The position numbers and the translations under genes were made by a program. Shown here one piece after another: positions 33,254-43,379 of a stretch of 64,000 nt of DNA. Source of the stretch: Fibrobacterota bacterium. Lineage in GTDB: Bacteria > Fibrobacterota > Fibrobacteria > UBA5070. Each line of letters opens with the position of its first letter. The first letter of the stretch is position 1. Below the pieces are notes generated by a model. The model ran no database searches, was not told where the DNA came from, and was given only the letters and a program-made list of their open reading frames with translations. The stretch spans positions 1-64,000 of the forward strand of contig JADKBN010000020.1 of the NCBI GenBank assembly GCA_016715065.1, written 5' to 3'.

Positions 33254-35611
33254 ATGCGACCAATTCTTGCTCTTGCCCTGGGCTTGGCTCTGGGAGTTCC
33301 TGCCTGGGCGCAGGGGGTCTCTTCTTCCACGGTGGTTTCGGACACGGCGACCTCGGCCAGCTGGCGAATCCGCAAGATCCAGCTCGTGGGTGTTTCCACT
33401 CTGGATACCACTGTTTTGAAGGGAACCCTGAAGTTCGGCGAAGGGGAAACCTTGACCGCGGAGCTGCTGGCGGACCGACAGCGCGAAAGCCTGCGGGCGT
33501 TGTTGGCGACCAGTTTGGTTTCCGATGCCCAGTTGGAATTCAAGGAAGTGGCAAGCGCGGAAGTCGACGCGATCGTGACCATCCGCGAAGTGCCGCTGTG
33601 CGGCGTGGTCGCCTTCGAGGGACCCGACGACATTTCCGAGAAGGATATCCGGGAAGTGATCCGGGTGGGGGATGGCAGCCTGCTCTCCCAGGCCAACCTC
33701 GGCAAGGATCGCCAAGCCATCCTCAAACTGTATCGCGACAAAGGTTACTTGTTGGCGGAAGTCGAGTCGTCGCTGGGCAAGGCGGAAGCGGCCGGCAAAG
33801 TGCCGCTCACCTGGAAGATCGTGGAAAAATCGAAGGTGCGTGTCGGCAAGATCCAATTCGTGGGCAATGCGCGACTGAGCCGCAAGAAGTTGATCGGGGC
33901 GATGGTCACCAAGGAAAAACGTTGGTGGCGCTCGGGGGAATTCAACCAGGACACTCTCCAGGTGGATTTCACCAAAATTCGCGATCTCTACCGGGAGAAG
34001 GGTTATCTGGATGCCGGGGTGGACTCCCATCAGGTGACCTATCGTCCTGACGGAAAACGTCTGGATATACGCATGAACCTCCACGAAGGTCGCCGGTACT
34101 ACCGCGGCCGCGTTTCGTTCACCGGGCAGGACGTGCTTTCCGAACGTTTCCTGAAGGCGCAGGCCACGATGGATTCCGGCGACGTGCTCAACCAGAAGAA
34201 ATTGGACCTGGAGGAACAGAACCTCCAGAACGCCTATCGCGAAGAGGGCCGGCTGTTCGTCAAGATCGATCCCGTCAAGACCTACCGCGACAGCGTGGTG
34301 GACATCCTTTACATGATCAAGGAGGGTCCTCCGGCTTCGGTGGGGCAGGTGATTGTGGAAGGCAACACCAAGACCCGCGACAAGGTGGTCCGTCGCGAAT
34401 TGCGTCTTTTTCCGGGCGATCTGTTCCGCCAGAGCCTCCTGATGCGATCGTATCGCGAAGTGATGCAACTGAACTTCTTCGACAACGTCGTCCCGGACAT
34501 CCGCCCATCGGGCGAGGATGGTGTGGTGGACGTGGTCTTCCGGGTCCAGGAAAAAGAAAAGGGTACGGGAACCTTCTCCGCCGGCGGCGCCTACAGCCAA
34601 AACGACGGATTCGTGCTCACCTTGGGCCTGCAGATCCCCAACGTGATGGGAACGGGTCGCAGGGTGGATGCCAATATCGATTACGGCGCCTACAAGCAGA
34701 GCGTGCGTCTGGGGCTCACCGAGCCGTGGTTCATGGATTCCCCGACCCGGGTGGGGATTTCCGGATTCTGGACCCACCAGACCGATCAATACGACGACTC
34801 CTACGATTACGAATCACGCGGATTCGATCTGTCCCTGGGACGCCGCCTGACCTGGCCGGACGATTATTTCTCCATCGGGACCGGTTACGGCTTTTCTCTC
34901 AACCGCTACCGAGGCGCAAACTCCGACGATGAAGGGCTGTTGCGCACCGATGGCATCGAATCGTCGGTTTCCGTCACCCTGACTCGCGACGACAAGGACC
35001 TGCCCTTGTTTCCCACCTCGGGAAGCATGTTCCAGCTTTCCTATCGCCGTGTGGGCGGGATCTTCCAAGGCGACTTCGACTACCACCAGGGATCCACGGT
35101 GGCCAAGTGGTGGTATCCCGCCGTGGGCAAGTTCGTCCTGGGCATCGAACTCCAAGGCGGCATCCAAAGCGGCGAGGCCATGCAGTACTCCGCACTTTAC
35201 CGCGAAGGCGGGCTTTTGGGCTACCAGGGCAAGATGCGTGGCTACGACGCGGCCACTCTGGGGCTCTACCGGGTGGGACGTTCGTTTCTGTCCAGCACAG
35301 CGGAACTGCGCTACCCGGTCGCCGACCAGCTCTTCTACCTGATCGCCTTCATGGACGCGGGCAACGTGTTCGGCGAGGCCATGCGCAAGGACATCGACGT
35401 ATCCGTCAAGACCCTTCCCAATCCCTGGGAAGAAATCGACTTGGGCAATCTCAAGCGCGATTGGGGTTTTGGCTTCCGTCTGAACATTCCCATGATGGGC
35501 ATTCTCGGCTTCGACTTCGCATGGGGTCTGGACGACGGAGAGAACAGCTACGGACAATCCATCCCCAACAAGGGGATGCACGCGAACTTCACCATCGAAC
35601 AGCCCTTCTGA
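33254..35611 (+). CDS. bamA: BamA outer membrane protein assembly factor
   Basis: 785 residues with a signal peptide (MRPILALALGLALGVPAWAQ). Five POTRA-like repeats occupy about 35-440 (IRKIQLVGVSTLDTTVLKGT; RVGKIQFVGNARLSRKKLIG; GQVIVEGNTKTRDKVVRREL). The 16-strand barrel follows, ending in a C-terminal Phe (ANFTIEQPF), the usual BAM signal. The loop-6 motif appears as MRGYD in place of the common VRGF/Y. It inserts beta-barrel proteins into the outer membrane. No clear Shine-Dalgarno precedes the ATG. TAGTTT 38 nt upstream is a possible -10. The gene heads the skp-lpxD chain. Confidence 0.95.
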   Translation: MRPILALALGLALGVPAWAQGVSSSTVVSDTATSASWRIRKIQLVGVSTLDTTVLKGTLKFGEGETLTAELLADRQRESLRALLATSLVSDAQLEFKEVASAEVDAIVTIREVPLCGVVAFEGPDDISEKDIREVIRVGDGSLLSQANLGKDRQAILKLYRDKGYLLAEVESSLGKAEAAGKVPLTWKIVEKSKVRVGKIQFVGNARLSRKKLIGAMVTKEKRWWRSGEFNQDTLQVDFTKIRDLYREKGYLDAGVDSHQVTYRPDGKRLDIRMNLHEGRRYYRGRVSFTGQDVLSERFLKAQATMDSGDVLNQKKLDLEEQNLQNAYREEGRLFVKIDPVKTYRDSVVDILYMIKEGPPASVGQVIVEGNTKTRDKVVRRELRLFPGDLFRQSLLMRSYREVMQLNFFDNVVPDIRPSGEDGVVDVVFRVQEKEKGTGTFSAGGAYSQNDGFVLTLGLQIPNVMGTGRRVDANIDYGAYKQSVRLGLTEPWFMDSPTRVGISGFWTHQTDQYDDSYDYESRGFDLSLGRRLTWPDDYFSIGTGYGFSLNRYRGANSDDEGLLRTDGIESSVSVTLTRDDKDLPLFPTSGSMFQLSYRRVGGIFQGDFDYHQGSTVAKWWYPAVGKFVLGIELQGGIQSGEAMQYSALYREGGLLGYQGKMRGYDAATLGLYRVGRSFLSSTAELRYPVADQLFYLIAFMDAGNVFGEAMRKDIDVSVKTLPNPWEEIDLGNLKRDWGFGFRLNIPMMGILGFDFAWGLDDGENSYGQSIPNKGMHANFTIEQPF

Positions 35612-35622
35612 AAGGCTCCATC

Positions 35623-36201
35623 ATGCGCAGTGTTTTCTTGAGCGTTCTTGCTTTGTCGATTTCTGTCTTCGCTGCCGAAGCCGTTCCGCGGATCGGGTTG
35701 GTCGATACCAAGGCTATTTTCGACGGGTTCAAGGGAACCAAGGAAGCCCAGGAGCGGTTCGACAAGCAGGTGGCCGCCTGGGAACAGGATGTGGCCGACA
35801 AGCAAAAGGAACTGGCAACCCTCAAGGACAAGTTCGACAAGCAGGGCATGATGCTCTCCGAGGAGCGCAAGCGCGCTCTGCAGAGCGACTTCATGGCCAA
35901 GCAGGCGGACCTCCAGAAGATGGCCCAGACGCTTTACGGCAAAGACGGAAAGCTGGTCAAGGAGAACGAGAAGTTCACCGGGCCGATCATCCAGAAAATC
36001 CGCGGCATCGCCCAGCAGGTGGCCAAGGCGGAGGGCTACGATCTCGTGTTGGACCGCGCATCTGGTGCGGTGTTCTACGTGGGCAAGGAAGACTGGGACC
36101 TGACCCAGAAGGTCTTGGACCGATTGAACGCGGACTTCCTCTCCACCGATGCGCCTGCCAAGGATGCTCCCGCTCCGGCTGCCAAGCCCAAAGCCAAGTA
36201 A
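35623..36201 (+). CDS. skp: Skp/OmpH periplasmic chaperone
   Basis: 192 residues: signal peptide (MRSVFLSVLALSISVFAAEA), then the OmpH pattern IGLVDTKAIFDGFKGTKEAQ, a long coiled-coil arm (about 45-120, rich in KQKELATLKDKFDKQ) and the returning segment YDLVLDRASGAVFYVGKED. The C-terminus is an Ala/Pro/Lys tail. It holds unfolded outer membrane proteins on the way to BamA. The gene lies 11 nt after bamA with GAAAGG upstream and 8 nt before lpxD, matching the common bamA-skp-lpxD order. Confidence 0.94.
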   Translation: MRSVFLSVLALSISVFAAEAVPRIGLVDTKAIFDGFKGTKEAQERFDKQVAAWEQDVADKQKELATLKDKFDKQGMMLSEERKRALQSDFMAKQADLQKMAQTLYGKDGKLVKENEKFTGPIIQKIRGIAQQVAKAEGYDLVLDRASGAVFYVGKEDWDLTQKVLDRLNADFLSTDAPAKDAPAPAAKPKAK

Positions 36202-36209
36202 GCCAAACC

Positions 36210-37100
36210 ATGGCGCTGGCCCTCCCTGACGTGTCTGACTGGGGCGGGCTTTCGCAGATTTTGGGGACCTCTCCGGTGGAGTGGGTCCCTTTGTTTCGAT
36301 TGGCCGGCATGGAGGAAGCCGTTGGCGGCGACCTATGTGTGCTGCCTTCGCAAGCGAGCCCTTTGCAAATCAGAGCCTGTCGAGCTGCGGTATTGGTCGG
36401 AACCTCGCAGCAGCGTGAACATCTCGGTAAAAATTCCTCCACGACATTCCTGGTCGTCCCGGAGCCGACTCGGGTTTTTTGGGAGCTTTTGGATGGTCCC
36501 TGCCGGCCGGCCCAATCCCCCGAGGATTGGATGGAGGAGCGGGAAGTGGTCGATCGGTTCGGCGTCTTTTCGCGTACGGCCATGGTGCATCGCGCTGCCA
36601 GTGTAGGGCGGGGGGTGTTCATCGGAGCCGGCGCGGTGATCCACGCTCGCGTGGACCTCGCCGACAGGGTGAGCGTTGGTGAAGGTTGTGTGCTGGGGGC
36701 TGCGGGATTTGGTTTTGTGTCTGTTGGCGGGGCCATGCGCCAACTCCCGCATTGGGCTGGAGTCGAGGTTGGCGATGGCACCACGTTTGGCCCGCAGTGT
36801 CAAGTCAGCGCGGGGCTGCTTTCCCCCACGAGGATTGGACGAAACTGCCACTTCGATGCCCAAATCCAGGTGGGACACAACTGCCAGGTCGGGGACGGCT
36901 GCCTCGTGGCCGGGCAGTCTGGTCTAGCTGGCTCGGTGGTGTTGGGGTCCCACTGCCTTGTTGGCGGCCAAGCGGGGATCTCCGACCATGTCCAACTCGG
37001 TGACCGATGTGTTGTGGCTGCCCGAGCGGGAGTGACGCGCAGTTGGCCTCCGGAAACGGTCCTGCGGGGGTTTCCGGCTCGCCCCGGAAGAGCTCGTTGA
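36210..37100 (+). CDS. lpxD: LpxD, UDP-3-O-acyl-glucosamine N-acyltransferase
   Basis: 296 residues, somewhat short for LpxD (about 340). It adds the N-linked hydroxyacyl chain in lipid A synthesis. The N-terminal uridine-binding domain is reduced and diverged. The left-handed beta-helix of hexapeptide repeats runs from about 115 (RTAMVHRAASVGRGVFIGAG) to 285. The catalytic His is H223 in QIQVGHNCQVGDGCLVAGQS, matching the family motif. It follows skp by 8 nt. The next lipid A gene, lpxC, is 6.3 kb away because a giant gene intervenes. Confidence 0.92.
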   Translation: MALALPDVSDWGGLSQILGTSPVEWVPLFRLAGMEEAVGGDLCVLPSQASPLQIRACRAAVLVGTSQQREHLGKNSSTTFLVVPEPTRVFWELLDGPCRPAQSPEDWMEEREVVDRFGVFSRTAMVHRAASVGRGVFIGAGAVIHARVDLADRVSVGEGCVLGAAGFGFVSVGGAMRQLPHWAGVEVGDGTTFGPQCQVSAGLLSPTRIGRNCHFDAQIQVGHNCQVGDGCLVAGQSGLAGSVVLGSHCLVGGQAGISDHVQLGDRCVVAARAGVTRSWPPETVLRGFPARPGRAR

Positions 37101-37174
37101 ATTCGGGAAACCGCAAGACAGACGATTTCGTGACACCCAAACCCGCAGAATGGCGGCTTGGTCTCTGGGGGATC

Positions 37175-37193
37175 CATTGTAAGACTTACAATG
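37175..37193 (+). promoter_or_regulatory. Perfect 9+1+9 inverted repeat upstream of the giant beta-helix gene 1
   Basis: CATTGTAAG, one A, then CTTACAATG. The AT-rich, exact dyad stands out in this GC-rich DNA and looks like a repressor or activator binding site. It lies 43 bp before a GGTAGCTT box (37236-37243) and 106 bp before the ATG. Confidence 0.6.
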
Positions 37194-37298
37194 TGCAAAG
37201 TCGCAAGAATTCTTCTGCGAAAATGGTGGACCGAGGGTAGCTTGCTTCGGTTCTATCGAGTGGCTTCAGCCATTCCATTGCCACGTTAGGAGACTTAA

Positions 37299-40200
37299 AT
37301 GCTTGCGGGTTTGCCTGTCATGACCGATTTTCGTCGGAAATTTGGACTATTTGTGCTTGGCGGCTTTTTCGCGCTGGCGTCCACCACGTTCGCGCAAGCC
37401 CAGTTCAAGGTTCCAGGCACGCATGCGTCCATCCAGGAAGCCGTGGATGCATGCCCGGCCGCAGGTTGCGTGATCAGTCTCAGTGACCCGCTCTACAAGC
37501 TGCCCAACACGCTTCTCATCTACGAGAAGTCGAACATCACCCTCAAAGGTGCGGTGGGCCTCAAACCCGTGATCCAATTCCAGGACAAGGGTTTGCTGGC
37601 AGGACCCAACTTTTCCGCGGCCGACGCGGTGAACCAGCCTGCGGGTTGGAAACAATGGCCGCTCAACAACTCCACCGCCGTGGGTGGAAGCAAGAACACC
37701 TCCAATCCCTATTCCACCAGTGGCTACCAGCAAAATGGTGTGATCCTCATCAAGCGAAGCTCCAACATCACGCTGGAAAACATCGTGGTGGATGGCGTGG
37801 CGCCGATACCGGTGGGGCATCTGGGCATCTGGGATCCGGACGGCAATCCGACCTTGCTGGGCAATTTCGGTGTGAATCTCTTCCTCTCCAAGGAAGTGAC
37901 ATTGCGCAACACCAAGATTCAGAATTGTTTCTCTGGGATGTACATCTTCGGTCGCAACAAGGGTGGCGCGATGGCGCGCGACAACAAGGCCGACCTCGAC
38001 AAGGATCAGCTCCTGCCCAACAGCCAGTTCGGGTATTCCGGCCAGCATATGGTCGAGTACTCCGAACTCGCCGACAACATCTGGGGCGTGTATGTCGAAT
38101 CCGATTGGGATCTGGGCTCCACGTTCCATCACAACCTCGTGTACAACAACTACAACCGGGACTTCACCGCCTGGATGGCATGCGTGCCAGGAGCAAAGAC
38201 CGGAGCGGTCTGTGCCGCTACCGCTCCCGCGGCAATCAAGAACAACTCGGAAGCCGGCAACCAGGCTGGTGGCTTCATGTACGGCAAGGATTTCGTGACC
38301 GTTGCGTACAAGATCTACAACAACACCTTCTACAGGAACGCATCCATCTTTGGATGGGGCCAATGGCGCGCCACCACACAGCACGTGGTGTACAACAACC
38401 TGATCGCCAACATGTACCTGGACTACAACACGTCCAATACAGGCCTGAAATCGGACAATTTCAGGAAGTATTTCTCGAATGTCGATCTGATTTCAAAATA
38501 CACCGACGGCATCTACAACAACACCTTCGCGATCTTTCCGGAGAAGGTTTCGATCAACTCCATGAAGGTGACAGATTCTGCCGCCACCACGCTGGCCAGG
38601 TCCGATCTCGTGTTCCCCGATCCGCGACTGCAGGTCCAAGTCCAGACCCAGAAGCTCACCTGGAATTTCCAGGCGACCCAGTACACGCCGCCGGGAGCGA
38701 CAACGGGCACCTACATCAATTTGGCCACACCGTTCAAGGACAGCGTCCTTTATTGGAGCCAAGCCAACGTCCAATACCAGAAGACAGAACGGAACTTTCC
38801 GTTCAACGGCTGGGAACTCTCCGTTCCGGCGTTGCCTCCGGCCAAGTTCCCCACCAAGACCTACTCCGTGCTGGGCAAGCTTTTTGGCATCGTCGGAACG
38901 AACAACAACCAATTGCCTGCAGGTGTCCAGATCGGCGACACCATCCCCATCATGGACCAGGCCAACCAGCAGCAGTGGGCCGCTTTGGATTCCGCCTACG
39001 TGACCACGCTTCGGACCACCTGGACGGACACATTGGGAACGATCGACACGATCGCCAAGAAGGACGTGCGCAAGCAGACCAATTGGTTCATCAAGTCCGT
39101 CGCGTTCCAATCGACAGATCCCAAGAGCCCCAAGTTCCTCGAGCCCGTTTGGGAAGATGCAGGGGTGGACTCGGTAATCCTCGATCACGGCCGTTGGGGT
39201 GTCGATCCGGATGGATCCATCGCCGACGTGGGTGCCAAGTCGAAGTCCAAAGGCACCGCTCCGAGCATCCTATTGAAGGATGGCACCCAGGCCAAGTACG
39301 ACTCGGTGGCCAACACCATCCGGTTTTCCTTCGATTTGGTGGAAACCGGCGGAAACTTCGTCAGCTACCAGTACTACATCTTCTCGTACGCCTCGGCAGT
39401 TTCTGACGACGACAACCCGATCATTCCCTACAACCCCAGGGATCTGGCGCTCACTTCGATCATCAGCGGCACTCCCAAGCCGGGCTCCAACACCTTCGAA
39501 GCCAAGCTCCCGGTCAAGCCGGATCCTCGCTCGCGCTACCAAGTGATGGTGGTCGCCCAGACCGCTTCCGGAGCCACGGTGTATTCCAACATGGGCACCT
39601 GGCTTTACAAAAACGACGGTTTCGACATGAACGTCATGTTCTTCGACAAGACCACTGGTGCACAAATCACCTCCGCTCGCGTGGGTCAAACCGTCGTCAT
39701 GAAAGTCCGCCCGGTGATTTCTCGTGATGTCACGATCCGACTGGTCAGCGGTATCAAATACAACTGCCGTGATTTGTCCTCTGGTGTTTTGACCAACTTG
39801 GGCCTGAGCAGCAAGGATTCGGCGCAGAAGGTGTGCACAGGCACCACCAAACGCGTGGTCGCGGACACATCCTTCCGCGATTCGCTCGATGCTGGCAAGA
39901 AAACCGCCAACGTTTATACTGGAACCCTGCAAATGGTCCAGATCCGTGCAACCGGGCTCCATGATGTGATCAATGGTGGTGCTGTGGTGGATCCCACCGA
40001 CATTTTCCGCACCAACGTGAAGGGCGAAACCGCCTACGACGTGTTCTTCACGGTGGCTGGTCCGCAGATCGTGGGCGCCAACGGCAAGGATACCGTGGGC
40101 GTCGGCGGCAAAAAAGCGAGCTTCTCCGGGGACGGCAAGATCTTGATCCGCCCCGGCCTTCCCTACGTCGCGCAGTTCCAGGATCCTCCTTCGGTTTCGC

Positions 40201-43200
40201 TTGCCGACACCGGATTCATGACCCAGAACGCCCGGGTGCCTGTGAAGGTCACCGTCTTCGACAGCGTGGGCAACCTGGTGGACACCAGCTCCAACATCGC
40301 CATCGAGATCACCACTGCTTTGGGCGGTGTATCGGTGGTCGGAGGCGATCCAACCGCCAAGACCATGAATCTGAAACTGGACTCCGCCACCGGCGTTTTC
40401 TGGGCCCGCACGTTCGATCCGGTGGGAAGCGTGTTCTTCCTGAAATCGCAAGTCGTGATCCGCGACTCGGCTCGGGTGAAGGTCATGCCTCCCAAGGAGG
40501 CTCTGAAGTGGACCTATGCCCCGGGCGATTCCATCTTCCGCTACCTGGGGCAATCCGCCTCTATCACACTGACCCTTGTGGACGGCAACGGAACGCCTGC
40601 GGTGGACCCATTGGCTCCACCCTTCAACGCCACATTGACGATCGCTCCGGGATTGCGCTTGGCTTTGCCGACCAATCTGGATTCGGCGATCACTTCGGTC
40701 GATATTCTCCGTTCCGCAACCGCCTCCATCAACCTGGTCGTGCTTTCCGATGGTCCGGTTTCGGCGGGAAGCTTGGTCGCCACCAATCCAGCGCTGGACG
40801 ACGCGGCGACCTTCCAGCCCGTCACCTTCATGCCCCCTCCCGTCCCGCCCACACCCAGTGTCGACTCGGCCGTGTTTCGGGATGTGGATTGCGATGGATC
40901 CGCCGAAATCGTGCGGATCTATTTCAAGAAGGATCCGGTCCGCCGCCTGAAGGATTCCATCCAAGTCACCGACGTGGTCGTGAAAATGCCTTTCGCCAGC
41001 CAAACCGTTCTGGGTGCATCGACCAAGGTCGTCGACGCCGATTCCAGCATCCTGGATGTTGCGCTGACCTCCCCGGTCCCGGGCACCAGCCCGAAGGGTG
41101 CCGTTTCCGTCCACCTCAGCCTCAAGCGACTCTCGCTGGGCGACACGGTGGTGAACGCTTTGGCCACGGGCAACACCGATACCGTGTTCGGCGTCGCCGA
41201 TCGCGTGGGCCCTCGCCTGGTGCCCCGTGCCGTGATCTGGGAAAACTCGCTGGGCAATCCTCGCGATACGCTGCGGTTCATCGTGAGTGAACCTGTCTCC
41301 TACACCAAACCGATCTTCCCCTTGCTGGTGTGGAATGGTGGAGTTTGGAAGAAGACGGCTGCCACGGTGTTGAACGCCAAGGCGGGTGTGAACAGCGACA
41401 CAATCGAACTGGACGTCCAGGGCAACGAAGGGCTGCTTGTGGAAAAGGCCGTGGTGCGCTTGGATCCATCTGCCGATCTGGTGGATGCCTCCGGCAACCA
41501 CGCCGATGACTGTGCGGGCGCGACGGATACTCTGCTCGTGTATGTCAAGCCCATCCCCATGGTGTCCGCGGCCATCGTCGATATCGACGGAAACGGAGCC
41601 GCCGACCAGATCCACGTTCGCTTTGCCGCCAAACTCTCCAAGCCCGCGCACTTCCCGGATTCGCTGGTCGTGTCCGATTGGTGCGATTTCTGCGGAACCC
41701 GTTCGGTGTTGCTCGGAGCCTCTTCCGATAGCGTCCAGTTCTCGATCAGCATCCTGCCCTTCGAGCAGGGCAAGACCACTGGCCTGGGATTGGCCGGACA
41801 GGGGACTCTCACCTTCCGCAGCCCCATGCAAAACCAGACGATCGATTTGGTCGACAGTGTCGGTCCGATTCCCATGACGGCAGCGCTACGGTTCGGCAAC
41901 GGCGCGGACACCCTCCGGGTGACCTTCTCCGAGCCCGTTTCCCATTTGGCAGGTGGTTCCTATCTGATGCACCAAAGCGCGTTGGCTTTGGGCTTGACGG
42001 CCCCGGCTCCCGCCACCTCCACGAGCTGGACCTTTACCGTGCCCTCCAACGCCAGTCCGTACCCTGCGGTGGGGGACAGCGTGTATCTGCCCAATGCATT
42101 GTCTCGGTTGGTCGGGGTCGGAGGGGTACTTCCCACTTCGGTCTCCCATCCTCCCAGGGTGGTCGTGCAGGGTGGAGACCGGGTGCCGGATTCCGCCTTG
42201 GTGTTGGACCGCAACTTCGACGGCACGGCCGATGCGGTGCGTCTGTTCTACTCCTCTCCTTTGCGTGGCAACCCGATCTACACGTTCACTTGGGCCGGCG
42301 TGCCTGTCACGGTGGACAGCAAGGATCTTGTCGGTGGGGCCAAGGATTCCCTCCAGCTGACCTTGCCGGTGAGCGGATTCCCATCCATGACCACCGCCGA
42401 TCCTGCCTCGAAGGGAACAACCCAGAGTCTGGTCGCGGGAGCGTTGGAGCCAGCCCAGTCCTTCCCGATGCGAGACCGGGTCCCTCCTGTTATCGATTCC
42501 GTGTACGTGAGCTACGGCCAGGTGGAAGGTACTCCTGACACCATGCGTGTTTGGACGAGCGAGCCCATCGTCGCGCCGCAGTTGAAAGCATTCTTGGGTC
42601 TCGAGAAGTCGGGCGTGCGCAAGCCGTTCTCCGATAACTCGACAAGCCAGATCCAGGGCGCAGGACCGTTTGTCATCACCTGCACGGGATGCATCGATAG
42701 CCTGACCACCTTCGGGATGCCCAGCTGGCCGGATCGTGCTCGATTGCAGGCGGGGATCATGGACAATTCCCTGAACGCCGTGGGTGATTCCTCGGTTTGG
42801 GTGACCGTCTACAACGGCCTGTATCCGACCCGTTACAAGGTCAGTCTCTACCCGGATGGTGGAGTGCAGGTGGCGGTGGTGCCCGACGACGCTCCCATCA
42901 AGAAGCTGCCTCCGGTGTCGGCGTTCATCCTTCCCGGCAACGATCTTCCTGACGGTGTCTGGACTCCTATCGGCTCCACGGCCGATGCCATGGGACAGGC
43001 GGGCAATCCAGTGATCACCACATCGGCGGCCAAAGCCGGCTTCTACGGATTGAAAGTGGAAATGAACACTTCGTTCGATGCCGATTTCCTGGCCTACGAC
43101 AATCTCGGGGTGTACGTCGGGAAGCAGAACATCCGCATCGACATCGACGAGCTCCGCGCGCGGGGGCTGGTGGTGGGTGGCAAGTACACCTTGGCTGTGG

Positions 43201-43355
43201 TCATGAACGGCTCGAACATGGTCAGCAAGCCGGTCTCCAGCGGTGTCTACATGATCCGCCTGATCAGCTACGGCAAGCAGAACGTCAACGGAGTGCAGGT
43301 GCGTGCCATGCTGGAAAACAAGATCTTCAAGGTGGGCTACCAACGCAAGAAGTAA
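37299..43355 (+). CDS. Giant secreted beta-helix surface protein 1, 2018 aa
   Basis: TTAGGAG precedes the ATG. The signal peptide ends FALASTTFAQAQ. Residues about 35-470 form a pectate-lyase-like right-handed beta-helix (ASIQEAVDACPAAGC, ITLENIVVDGVAPI, TLRNTKIQNCFSGMYIFGRN). Ig-like modules fill about 600-1180 and include a DxGNLVDTSSN bacterial Ig segment. Three Ca-binding-like repeats of D-x-D-x-D-G type lie near 1192 (FRDVDCDGSAEIVRIYF), 1424 (IVDIDGNGAADQIHVRF) and 1635 (VLDRNFDGTADAVRLFY). The last 100 residues form a conserved domain (FLAYDNLGVYVGK, SSGVYMIRLISYGKQNVNG) ending FKVGYQRKK. It is exported and probably displayed at the cell surface; the ligand or enzymatic role is unknown. 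It lies between lpxD and lpxC and is paralogous to the gene at 44395. Confidence 0.88.
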   Translation: MLAGLPVMTDFRRKFGLFVLGGFFALASTTFAQAQFKVPGTHASIQEAVDACPAAGCVISLSDPLYKLPNTLLIYEKSNITLKGAVGLKPVIQFQDKGLLAGPNFSAADAVNQPAGWKQWPLNNSTAVGGSKNTSNPYSTSGYQQNGVILIKRSSNITLENIVVDGVAPIPVGHLGIWDPDGNPTLLGNFGVNLFLSKEVTLRNTKIQNCFSGMYIFGRNKGGAMARDNKADLDKDQLLPNSQFGYSGQHMVEYSELADNIWGVYVESDWDLGSTFHHNLVYNNYNRDFTAWMACVPGAKTGAVCAATAPAAIKNNSEAGNQAGGFMYGKDFVTVAYKIYNNTFYRNASIFGWGQWRATTQHVVYNNLIANMYLDYNTSNTGLKSDNFRKYFSNVDLISKYTDGIYNNTFAIFPEKVSINSMKVTDSAATTLARSDLVFPDPRLQVQVQTQKLTWNFQATQYTPPGATTGTYINLATPFKDSVLYWSQANVQYQKTERNFPFNGWELSVPALPPAKFPTKTYSVLGKLFGIVGTNNNQLPAGVQIGDTIPIMDQANQQQWAALDSAYVTTLRTTWTDTLGTIDTIAKKDVRKQTNWFIKSVAFQSTDPKSPKFLEPVWEDAGVDSVILDHGRWGVDPDGSIADVGAKSKSKGTAPSILLKDGTQAKYDSVANTIRFSFDLVETGGNFVSYQYYIFSYASAVSDDDNPIIPYNPRDLALTSIISGTPKPGSNTFEAKLPVKPDPRSRYQVMVVAQTASGATVYSNMGTWLYKNDGFDMNVMFFDKTTGAQITSARVGQTVVMKVRPVISRDVTIRLVSGIKYNCRDLSSGVLTNLGLSSKDSAQKVCTGTTKRVVADTSFRDSLDAGKKTANVYTGTLQMVQIRATGLHDVINGGAVVDPTDIFRTNVKGETAYDVFFTVAGPQIVGANGKDTVGVGGKKASFSGDGKILIRPGLPYVAQFQDPPSVSLADTGFMTQNARVPVKVTVFDSVGNLVDTSSNIAIEITTALGGVSVVGGDPTAKTMNLKLDSATGVFWARTFDPVGSVFFLKSQVVIRDSARVKVMPPKEALKWTYAPGDSIFRYLGQSASITLTLVDGNGTPAVDPLAPPFNATLTIAPGLRLALPTNLDSAITSVDILRSATASINLVVLSDGPVSAGSLVATNPALDDAATFQPVTFMPPPVPPTPSVDSAVFRDVDCDGSAEIVRIYFKKDPVRRLKDSIQVTDVVVKMPFASQTVLGASTKVVDADSSILDVALTSPVPGTSPKGAVSVHLSLKRLSLGDTVVNALATGNTDTVFGVADRVGPRLVPRAVIWENSLGNPRDTLRFIVSEPVSYTKPIFPLLVWNGGVWKKTAATVLNAKAGVNSDTIELDVQGNEGLLVEKAVVRLDPSADLVDASGNHADDCAGATDTLLVYVKPIPMVSAAIVDIDGNGAADQIHVRFAAKLSKPAHFPDSLVVSDWCDFCGTRSVLLGASSDSVQFSISILPFEQGKTTGLGLAGQGTLTFRSPMQNQTIDLVDSVGPIPMTAALRFGNGADTLRVTFSEPVSHLAGGSYLMHQSALALGLTAPAPATSTSWTFTVPSNASPYPAVGDSVYLPNALSRLVGVGGVLPTSVSHPPRVVVQGGDRVPDSALVLDRNFDGTADAVRLFYSSPLRGNPIYTFTWAGVPVTVDSKDLVGGAKDSLQLTLPVSGFPSMTTADPASKGTTQSLVAGALEPAQSFPMRDRVPPVIDSVYVSYGQVEGTPDTMRVWTSEPIVAPQLKAFLGLEKSGVRKPFSDNSTSQIQGAGPFVITCTGCIDSLTTFGMPSWPDRARLQAGIMDNSLNAVGDSSVWVTVYNGLYPTRYKVSLYPDGGVQVAVVPDDAPIKKLPPVSAFILPGNDLPDGVWTPIGSTADAMGQAGNPVITTSAAKAGFYGLKVEMNTSFDADFLAYDNLGVYVGKQNIRIDIDELRARGLVVGGKYTLAVVMNGSNMVSKPVSSGVYMIRLISYGKQNVNGVQVRAMLENKIFKVGYQRKK

Positions 43356-43379
43356 CGGATCCAGCTCGAAGATCCACAG

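Noticed and set aside
39270..41831. An 853-codon antisense frame inside the giant beta-helix gene 1 (and a similar one in gene 2, 44380-48540)
   Set aside because: Composition is that of an antisense shadow (His/Gly/Arg-rich), there is no ribosome site, and the sense frame carries recognisable domains throughout.
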